DNA of 11,754 bases from Gemmatimonadota bacterium (lineage in GTDB: Bacteria > Gemmatimonadota > Gemmatimonadetes > Longimicrobiales > Gaopeijiaceae), in assembly GCA_003695865.1 (NCBI GenBank), contig RFGQ01000172.1, positions 1-11,754 of the forward strand, in the 5' to 3' direction. Of this stretch, positions 1 through 5,405 are shown piece after piece. Made by a program: the position numbers and the translations under genes. The notes beneath the pieces were generated by a model. That model made no database searches and was not told the origin of the DNA. It saw only the letters and a program-made list of their open reading frames with translations. The number at the start of each line of letters is the position of its first letter. Within the stretch, counting starts at the first letter, position 1.

Positions 1-1
1 G

Positions 2-841
2 TGCCGGCACGGCGGCTACGAGGCCGCGCTCGCCGACGCTTCGGTCGACGCGGTGGTCGTGGCCACGCCGCCCGACACGCACCGCGCGCTCACGCTCCGC
101 GCGCTCGAAGCCGGCAAGGACGTGATCGTCGAGAAGCCGGCCTTCCCCGCGCTCGCCGACTTCGAGCGCGCGCGGGCCGCCGCGCGGGCGGCGGGGCGGC
201 GGGTCTTCGCGGCCGAGAACTACTACTATCGCCCGGTACGCGTCGCGCTCGCCCGCCTGATCGCCGAGGGAGCGGTGGACGAGCCCCTGCTGCTGCGCGT
301 GAATGCGGTCAAGCGGCAGCGGCCCGAGGGATGGCGGGCCGATCGACGGCACACGGGCGGTGGCGGCCTGCTCGAGGGCGGCGTGCACTGGGTCAACTTC
401 ATGGCGTCCCTGGGGCCGCGCGTGGAGCGTGTGTGCGCTGCCCGGGCGGGCGGGCGCGCCCACGTCGCCGAGTCGCTGGCCGCGGTCTTCGCCTACGAAG
501 GCGGCATGGTGGGCACGCTGGCCTTCTCGTGGGAGGTGCCCTCGCCGCTGCAGGGCGTGCGCTGGTCGGCGCTGTACGGCCGGGGGGGCTCCGTCTGGTT
601 CGAGTCCAATGGTATCTTCCTCTGCGTTCGGGGCCGGAAGACGCGCATCTCGCTGCCCGGGCTGCGCGATCTGTCCGGCTTCCGTGCGATGTGGGCCGAC
701 TTCCTGCGCGCGCTGCGCGAGGGGGGTGAGCCCGCCATGACATTCGACGACGCGGAGCGCGACGTGCGCCTGGTGCACGAGATCTATCGCTCCATGGACG
801 AGACCACGCCCGGCGGGCCGGGCGCGGAGGCGGCGGGCTGA
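2..841 (+). CDS. Gfo/Idh/MocA-family NAD(P)-dependent oxidoreductase, 5'-truncated by the window edge
   Basis: The reading frame is open from base 2 and ends at TGA 839-841, giving the last 279 residues; the true start and the Gly-rich nucleotide-binding loop lie outside. Visible family marks are the end of the Rossmann fold (VVVATPPDTH, residues 18-27), the EKP motif (E44-K45-P46) whose Lys is the usual catalytic/cofactor residue, and the C-terminal alpha/beta domain with a GGGGLLEGGVHWVN segment (His129) matching the family's GGGxxxDxGxHxxD active-site motif. Two acidic positions of that motif differ: Glu replaces the first Asp and Asn replaces the last. Members oxidise or reduce sugar or inositol hydroxyls in the cytoplasm; the substrate cannot be read here. 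It is followed after 58 bases by a membrane-protein gene on the same strand. A role in making a sugar or inositol precursor for the envelope genes downstream is inference. Confidence 0.93.
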   Translation, partial: CRHGGYEAALADASVDAVVVATPPDTHRALTLRALEAGKDVIVEKPAFPALADFERARAAARAAGRRVFAAENYYYRPVRVALARLIAEGAVDEPLLLRVNAVKRQRPEGWRADRRHTGGGGLLEGGVHWVNFMASLGPRVERVCAARAGGRAHVAESLAAVFAYEGGMVGTLAFSWEVPSPLQGVRWSALYGRGGSVWFESNGIFLCVRGRKTRISLPGLRDLSGFRAMWADFLRALREGGEPAMTFDDAERDVRLVHEIYRSMDETTPGGPGAEAAG

Positions 842-890
842 GGTCCCTGCCGGGGCCCGGCCCGCGCGGCCGCCCGTGCGCCCCCGGGCC

Positions 891-895
891 GGAGG
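891..895 (+). promoter_or_regulatory. Shine-Dalgarno GGAGG that fixes the start of the next gene
   Basis: GGAGG lies four bases before ATG 900. An in-frame GTG at 876 is also possible, but it has no such motif in front of it and would add only eight Arg/Gly/Pro-rich residues. The ATG is therefore preferred. Confidence 0.7.
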
Positions 896-899
896 CACG

Positions 900-1742
900 A
901 TGACCGAGATTCCCGCGACCCAGGCCCTCATGGGGCTGCTCGTCGGCCTGGCGGCCGGCCTGCACAGCGCCACCTGGGGCATGTACAAGGACGCCCCGCA
1001 CGAGGGTTTCACGTGGCGCACCTACGTGCGCAGCCCGATCGTGGCGAGCCTGATCGGGCTCGCGCTGACCCTCTTCACGAGCCTCGATCCCACGACCGCC
1101 CCGGGCGTGGTCGTGCTCTGGGCCGTCACCTACGGGCTCGAGCGCGCCTGCCTCGAGGTCTACAAGTCGTTCATCCGGGTCGAGGATCAGTCGAAGTACA
1201 CGATCCCCATGCAGTTCGCCGTGCGTGGCCGCGTGGTCGAGAGCGCGCCGCTGCGTCTGCTCGCCGGCGCGGCGTACGTGGGGGGGGCGTCGGCGGTGCT
1301 CTACGCCATCCACCGCTTTCAGGGCGCGCCCTCGCAGTCGCTCCACCCGGTGCTCGTGGTGTTCCTGGTCGGAAGCGCGGGGGGGTGGATCTCGGCGTTC
1401 GGCGGCGCCTGGAAGGACGCGCCCATCGAAGGCTTCCACACCTTCAAGTTCTTCCGCAGCCCCGCGATGGCGTTCGGGTACGGGCTCCTCGTGGCGTCGC
1501 TGACGACGAACTACGTGTTCATCTTTCTGGGCGCGATCGGGTTCACCGTGGCGACGATCGAGACCTACAAGACCTTCTTCTTTCCCGACCGTCCCCGCGG
1601 CAAGTTTCAGGGCAAGGAGCCGGCATTCCCCGAGTACCTGACCCGGCGGGCGCGCTTCGTGCCGGTCTTCGTGCTGGTGTGGCTCGGCGTGCTGACCGCG
1701 GTGGTGTTGGCGCTGTTGGGCCCGCGACACGGTCTGATCTGA
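900..1742 (+). CDS. Polytopic membrane protein with two tandem copies of a KDAPxEGF unit; function unknown
   Basis: This is a 280-residue, strongly hydrophobic protein with about six to eight predicted membrane segments. I do not recognise a named family. It has a clear internal duplication. Unit 1 carries KDAPHEGF (residues 30-37), RSP (44-46) and EVYKSF (86-91). Unit 2 carries KDAPIEGF (172-179), RSP (186-188) and ETYKTF (221-226). The spacing between copies is 142, 142 and 135 residues, and each EYK-type motif is followed by a polar linker and another hydrophobic segment. Conserved Lys, Asp, Glu and Tyr residues flanking membrane helices suggest a binding or catalytic site at the membrane face formed by the two halves, but this is inference. 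It sits between an oxidoreductase and envelope lipid-transport genes, so a role in lipid or polyol-phosphate handling is possible. The start is set by the GGAGG at 891. Confidence 0.85.
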   Translation: MTEIPATQALMGLLVGLAAGLHSATWGMYKDAPHEGFTWRTYVRSPIVASLIGLALTLFTSLDPTTAPGVVVLWAVTYGLERACLEVYKSFIRVEDQSKYTIPMQFAVRGRVVESAPLRLLAGAAYVGGASAVLYAIHRFQGAPSQSLHPVLVVFLVGSAGGWISAFGGAWKDAPIEGFHTFKFFRSPAMAFGYGLLVASLTTNYVFIFLGAIGFTVATIETYKTFFFPDRPRGKFQGKEPAFPEYLTRRARFVPVFVLVWLGVLTAVVLALLGPRHGLI

Positions 1743-2020
1743 CCGGAGGCCGCGGCGTGTGCGCTCCGCGCCGGCGCGGGGAACTCCGGAACAGCGCCCG
1801 CCCAGGGAGTGTTCAAGGCTGTGCGTTCTCCCGGGACCCCGGGGTTTCCCCAGTCAGGAGTCCGATCATCCGACGACTCGCCCCAGCGCGGTGGGCCGGA
1901 CCCACCCTTCGATCGATCGGCGCACGGCGCGACGCGTGTGAACACGTTCGCCGCCCGGCGCCGCCGTCGCGCCGTCGCGCGAGCGGCGCTCCGCGGCCGT
2001 GCCGGAGGACCGTCGCGTCC
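1743..2020. other. 278-base gap without a confident gene; leader of the DUF3047 gene
   Basis: I see no protein family on either strand here. The frame of the downstream gene stays open through the whole gap, but its translation is Arg/Pro-rich and non-conserved in character. The gap holds a perfect 14-base palindrome CCGCGCCGGCGCGG (1766-1779), a CCCGGG/CCCCGGGG-rich stretch near 1830-1845, the palindrome CGATCGATCG (1910-1919) and an inverted repeat CGTGT-GA-ACACG (1935-1946). None is followed by a T tract, and no convincing -35/-10 pair is visible. It probably contains the 5' leader, and possibly a promoter, for the genes that follow. Confidence 0.5.
2004..2009 (+). promoter_or_regulatory. 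Candidate Shine-Dalgarno GGAGGA for the DUF3047 gene
   Basis: GGAGGA is eleven bases upstream of TTG 2021. The spacing is a little long. It is the only SD-like motif directly before the hydrophobic leader, and it supports 2021 as the tentative start. Confidence 0.35.
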
Positions 2021-3292
2021 TTGCTGCTGACGGCCGCAGCCGCAGCCCTGGCTGCCGCGCCTGCGGCCGCGAGCGGCGTTGGTCCGGAGCGGTCGACCGC
2101 TCCACTGCCGACCGCCTGTACGAGCGAGGGCGCGGCCGACGTCGATGCCTCGTTCGCGCGCTGGGCGCGCCTGCTGCGCGATCGGGGAAGCCTCTCCGGC
2201 GACGAGCTCGGGCGGCGCGCCGAGGCCGTGATCGCCGACGCCTTCGCGGTGGACGCCATGGCCGAGTGGATCCTCGGGGACCGCTGGGGGCGTACGCACC
2301 CCTACGACCGCGGGCGCTTCCACGACGCGCTCGTGCGGGCCATCCGGGGAGAGATCCTGCCGTTCTTCGCGGGTGCCGAAGTGCTGCCCATGCTACGCCC
2401 GGCCGACGAGCCCTGGAGCCCGGACGACGGCACGGTCGACGCCCGTTACTGGCTGGTGGCCGGCGACTGGCAGGACTGGTTCACGCTGCGGCTCATGAAC
2501 GGTCCCGACGGCCACTGCCGCATCTTCGACGTGAAGCGGGGCGACCGTAGTCTGATTCGCCGTCTGGACGACCGGGTCGACCGGCTGATCGACGACTACT
2601 CCTTCGAGTACATGGTCGCGCAGGTGGGCGACTACGAGGCCGTCGTGCTCGAAGACTTCGAGGACGACGACGAGGGCTCGCTGCCGCGCGGCTGGACGTG
2701 GCGGGACGGCGACAACGACAAGAACAAGCCCTACCGGGTGCGTGTCGAGGACGGCAATCACTACCTCGAGGCGACCGACGAGGGTGAGTCGGTGATCCTG
2801 GGCCGCGAAATCCGCTGGAATCTGGACGAGTATCCCTACCTCTCGTTCCGCGTACGGGTGCACCGCATCCCCGAGGGCGGCGACGAGCGCGACGACCGCA
2901 AGGTCGACAGTGCCGCGGGCCTCTACATCACCTACAAGAAGAAGGTCTTCGGGAAGATCCCCGAGTCGGTGAAGTACGTGTGGAGTTCGACGCTCCCGGT
3001 CGGGACCGCGGTCCGCCGGGAAGGCATCGGGCGGCCGTGGCAGGTGGTTTTCGCCACGGGTAAGGACCGACTCGGCGAATGGCGCACGTTCGTGTTCGAC
3101 CTGCGCCAGGCGTACCGCGACACCTTCGGTGGTGATCCCCCCTCGAAACCGCTCGGTATCGGTATCCTTTCCGACGCGAACTCGCTCCACTCGCAGGCGT
3201 ACGCCGACTACGACGATATTCGAGTGCTCCGCGTCGCCCCGCCGGGCGTGACGTCGGGGGTGCGCGAGAAGGTACCGCCCATCAAGCGCTAG
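2021..3292 (+). CDS. Secreted MlaC-like/DUF3047 two-domain protein
   Basis: With TTG 2021 as a tentative start the product is 423 residues. It opens with a hydrophobic Ala/Leu leader ending AAASG (about residues 15-19), so it is probably exported, although this start leaves no positively charged n-region. Residues about 40-200 look like an MlaC/Ttg2D lipid-carrier domain: VIADAF-VD-MAEWILGDRW, then PYDRGRF, then LMNGPDG, FDV and SFEYM. These align motif by motif with the stand-alone MlaC protein at 4791-5405. Residues about 208-415 match DUF3047: LEDFE, LPRGWTW, PYLSFRVRV, WSSTLPVG, GEWRTFVFDL, then ILSDANS and YADYDDIRV, a probable beta-sandwich in the periplasm. The stop is 14 bases before the TolC gene. 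The start is unresolved: GTG 1757 has a GGAGG seven bases upstream but would place about 88 Arg/Pro-rich residues before the leader, and a frameshift near 2000-2030 joining a frame starting at GTG 1938 is possible. Confidence 0.85.
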   Translation: MLLTAAAAALAAAPAAASGVGPERSTAPLPTACTSEGAADVDASFARWARLLRDRGSLSGDELGRRAEAVIADAFAVDAMAEWILGDRWGRTHPYDRGRFHDALVRAIRGEILPFFAGAEVLPMLRPADEPWSPDDGTVDARYWLVAGDWQDWFTLRLMNGPDGHCRIFDVKRGDRSLIRRLDDRVDRLIDDYSFEYMVAQVGDYEAVVLEDFEDDDEGSLPRGWTWRDGDNDKNKPYRVRVEDGNHYLEATDEGESVILGREIRWNLDEYPYLSFRVRVHRIPEGGDERDDRKVDSAAGLYITYKKKVFGKIPESVKYVWSSTLPVGTAVRREGIGRPWQVVFATGKDRLGEWRTFVFDLRQAYRDTFGGDPPSKPLGIGILSDANSLHSQAYADYDDIRVLRVAPPGVTSGVREKVPPIKR

Positions 3293-3306
3293 GACACCGA
3301 TTCCAG

Positions 3307-4695
3307 ATGCTGCTTCCCGGGAGAACGAGCGTGTGGATGGTTCTGTGCCTTGTGCTGGCGCCCGCGGGCGCCCGGGCTCAGGCCTCCGCCGCTGATACGG
3401 TCATCGTCGGCCTGGCCGAAGCCGAGGCGCGCGCGCTCGAGCAGAGTCCGCTGCTGGGCCCCGCGCTGGCGTCGGTCGAGATCGCGCGCGCGCAGCAGAG
3501 CCGAGCCGAACATGCGCGCTTCCTGCCCGAACTGAAGCTGCGCAACGTGTGGGGTCCCATCCCGCGGGCGCGGGGCGAGTTCAACGAGTTCGGGGTGCTC
3601 ATGTCGCCCGACACCATGACCGGGCTCGACGACCTCACCTGGTTCACGCAGGTCGATCTCAACTTCGTGCAGCCGCTGTACACGTTCGGCAAGCTCGGCG
3701 CCACGCTCGACGCGGCACGACACCAGGTCGAAGCGGTGCGCGCCGACGTGCAGAAAACGCGCGCCGAGGTGCTGCTGCAGGTACGCCAGCTCTACTGGGG
3801 CGCGCTGCTGAGCGAGGAGTTGCTCGGCGTGTCGCGGTCCGTGAACGATCGCGTGGCCGAGGCCGAGCAGCGCCTGCAGGAGCTCTACGACGAGGGCGAC
3901 GCGTCGCAGAACGACCTGTTCAAGTTCGAGATCTTCAAGTACCAGGTCCGCAGCCAGACGCGCGAGGTGGAGTCGGGGCGCACGAAGGCGCTGGCGGCGC
4001 TCAAGGCCATGGTCGGCGTGCCCGACTCCGTGCCGATCCGCCTCGCCGACGCGTCGCTCGACGCGCTCCAGGTCGAGCTCGACAGCCTGTCGGCCTACGT
4101 ACGCGAGGCACTGGCGTCGCGCCCCGAGCTGCAGCAGCTCGAGGCGGGCATCGCGGCCCGCCGCGCGCTGGTGCGGGCGGCCGAGGCAGCCTCGCGGCCC
4201 ACGCTCTTCCTGGCCGGCCAGCTCAGCATCAACGAGTCTCCCGGCCGGTTCGACCCCAGGAATCCGTTCGTCAACAACCCGACGAACTTCACACGCCCCG
4301 GGCTGGTCGTGGGCTTCGACTGGAACCTGAACTTCCGCGACAACCGCGACAAAGCTGCGGTCGAGCGCTTCGAGGCCGAGAAGCTCGAGGCCCAGGCCCG
4401 GCCGCTGCGCCTGATGATCGAGCAGCAGGTGCGCGAGGCGTACCTCGACGTCGAGCGTGCGCGCATCGACGTCGAAGAGGGGCGCGACGCCCTGCGCGCG
4501 AGCGAGAACCTGCTCCGCGCCGAACTGCAGACGTTCGATATCGGATTGGGGAGTATCGACGACGTGATCGACGCCTTCCAGTCGAACGTGACCATGGCCG
4601 TGGAGCAGCTTCGCAACATCGCCGAACTGAACACCAAGCTCGCCGAACTGAGTCGGCGGGTCGGACGCGACATCGCGGCTCGCAGCACCCGCTGA
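3307..4695 (+). CDS. TolC-family outer-membrane efflux/export channel
   Basis: The product has 462 residues, typical of TolC/OEP proteins. The signal peptide spans residues 1-24, with Arg6, a hydrophobic core MVLCLVLAPAG, and an ARA-Q cleavage site. The mature protein shows the two-repeat plan of the family: long amphipathic helices rich in Glu, Arg, Ala and Gln (ALEQSPLL at 43-50, RAQQSRAEHARFLPEL at 61-76; again in the second half), interrupted by short aromatic, Asn-rich strand segments such as FVQPLYTFGKLGA near 120-132 and FDWNLNFRDNRDKA in the second half. It would form a trimeric outer-membrane barrel and periplasmic tunnel. ATG 3307 is chosen because it gives a complete signal peptide; GTG 3331 has a GGGAGA six bases upstream but loses the basic n-region. 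It follows the DUF3047 gene by 14 bases and precedes a lipid carrier gene and an RND pump gene, so export of a lipid-like cargo is likely (inference). Confidence 0.93.
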   Translation: MLLPGRTSVWMVLCLVLAPAGARAQASAADTVIVGLAEAEARALEQSPLLGPALASVEIARAQQSRAEHARFLPELKLRNVWGPIPRARGEFNEFGVLMSPDTMTGLDDLTWFTQVDLNFVQPLYTFGKLGATLDAARHQVEAVRADVQKTRAEVLLQVRQLYWGALLSEELLGVSRSVNDRVAEAEQRLQELYDEGDASQNDLFKFEIFKYQVRSQTREVESGRTKALAALKAMVGVPDSVPIRLADASLDALQVELDSLSAYVREALASRPELQQLEAGIAARRALVRAAEAASRPTLFLAGQLSINESPGRFDPRNPFVNNPTNFTRPGLVVGFDWNLNFRDNRDKAAVERFEAEKLEAQARPLRLMIEQQVREAYLDVERARIDVEEGRDALRASENLLRAELQTFDIGLGSIDDVIDAFQSNVTMAVEQLRNIAELNTKLAELSRRVGRDIAARSTR

Positions 4696-4744
4696 GACAC
4701 GCGGACGCGGCCGGTGTACGAGAGACGGATGACTCCCGCGGGCG

Positions 4745-4763
4745 GCGCCGCAGACGGCGGCGC
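4745..4763. repeat. GC hairpin between the TolC and MlaC-like genes
   Basis: GCGCCGC (4745-4751) and GCGGCGC (4757-4763) are perfect 7-base inverted arms around the loop AGACG. No T tract follows. It lies in the only sizeable gap (95 bases) between the TolC and MlaC-like genes. It may be an mRNA-stability or partial-termination element, or simply chance in GC-rich DNA. Confidence 0.35.
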
Positions 4764-4790
4764 ACGTGACGGTCGGGATACGAGGACGCC

Positions 4791-5405
4791 ATGACGAGGA
4801 AGAGTAGAGGAACCGGACTCTTTTGGGCCGGGCTTCTGGCCGCGGTCGTGTACGCCGCGCCCGCCGCCGCCCAGGCGAGTCCCGACCAGGTGGTGCGCGC
4901 ACGCAACGAAGCGGTGCAGAAGGCGCTCGCCGAGGCCGGCGACGACATCTCCGACGCGACGCGCGAGCGCCTCAAGGACGTGATCAACGGGCTCATCGAC
5001 TTCCGCGAGCTGTCCAGGCGCGCGCTGCGCCGTCACTGGGACCGCCGCTCGCCCGAAGAGCAGGAGCGCTTCGTCGAGGTGTTCCGGGAACTGGTGCGCA
5101 ACTCGTCGGTGCAGAAGCTCGAGGTCTACGAAGCCGACAGCATCACGTACGAGCCGGCCGAGGTCGAGGGCGACCAGGCCCGCGTGGTCACCCACGCCTT
5201 CGAAGACGGCAAGTCGGTGGAGATCGTCTACCTCATGCACCGCGTCGACGGCGAGTGGAAGGCCTACGACGTGATCATCGACGGCTCGAGCACCCTGCGC
5301 ACCTATATGGACTCGTTCCAGCGTGAGATCCGGGCGTCGTCGTTCGAAGCGATGCTGCGCCGCATGGAGGAGAAGCTCGAGAAGGACGGGGGGACTCCCG
5401 CGTGA
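4791..5405 (+). CDS. MlaC/HpnM-like periplasmic phospholipid-binding protein (Ttg2 family)
   Basis: The 204-residue length is right for MlaC-family lipid carriers (about 190-215). The signal peptide spans residues 1-27 (Arg/Lys start, GLLAAVVYAA core, AAA-Q cleavage). Family marks are VINGLIDFRELSRRALRRHW (64-83), the QERF helix (91-94), the strand region with DGKSVEIVYLMHRVDGEW (139-156), the YDVIIDGSSTLRTYMDSF segment (159-176) matching the family's DVxxxGxSxxxxYRxxF pattern, and SSFEAMLRRM near the end (183-192). Such proteins carry a lipid in a deep pocket across the periplasm: MlaC with the Mla ABC system, HpnM with the hopanoid RND pump HpnN. The start is ATG 4791 with GAGGA five bases upstream. 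Its TGA overlaps the GTG of the RND gene (GTGA 5402-5405), which implies translational coupling and a joint job with that pump. Confidence 0.94.
   Translation: MTRKSRGTGLFWAGLLAAVVYAAPAAAQASPDQVVRARNEAVQKALAEAGDDISDATRERLKDVINGLIDFRELSRRALRRHWDRRSPEEQERFVEVFRELVRNSSVQKLEVYEADSITYEPAEVEGDQARVVTHAFEDGKSVEIVYLMHRVDGEWKAYDVIIDGSSTLRTYMDSFQREIRASSFEAMLRRMEEKLEKDGGTPA

Noticed and set aside
1..729. Forward frame-1 open frame at the left edge
   Set aside because: Arg/Ala/Gly-rich shadow of the oxidoreductase, which is read in the frame starting at base 2 and shows the EKP and GGGG-H motifs.
1766..1779. Perfect palindrome CCGCGCCGGCGCGG after the duplicated membrane-protein gene as a terminator
   Set aside because: No T tract follows, and the stem would need a four-base CCGG loop. 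Composition alone makes such palindromes frequent here.
1935..1946. Inverted repeat CGTGT-GA-ACACG as an operator
   Set aside because: Five-base arms are short, there is no nearby promoter or regulator gene, and similar palindromes are expected by chance in GC-rich DNA.
1013..2020. N-terminal extension of the DUF3047 frame back to 1013
   Set aside because: The frame is open but overlaps the duplicated membrane-protein gene, and its translation is Arg/Gly/Pro-rich noise. Family homology begins only after about 2130.
3289..4902. 537-codon open frame on the reverse strand across the TolC gene
   Set aside because: Its translation is a low-complexity Arg/Glu/His/Val mix without recognisable motifs. 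It is the mirror of a gene with strong G/C third-position bias, and the forward TolC reading has a signal peptide and family motifs.
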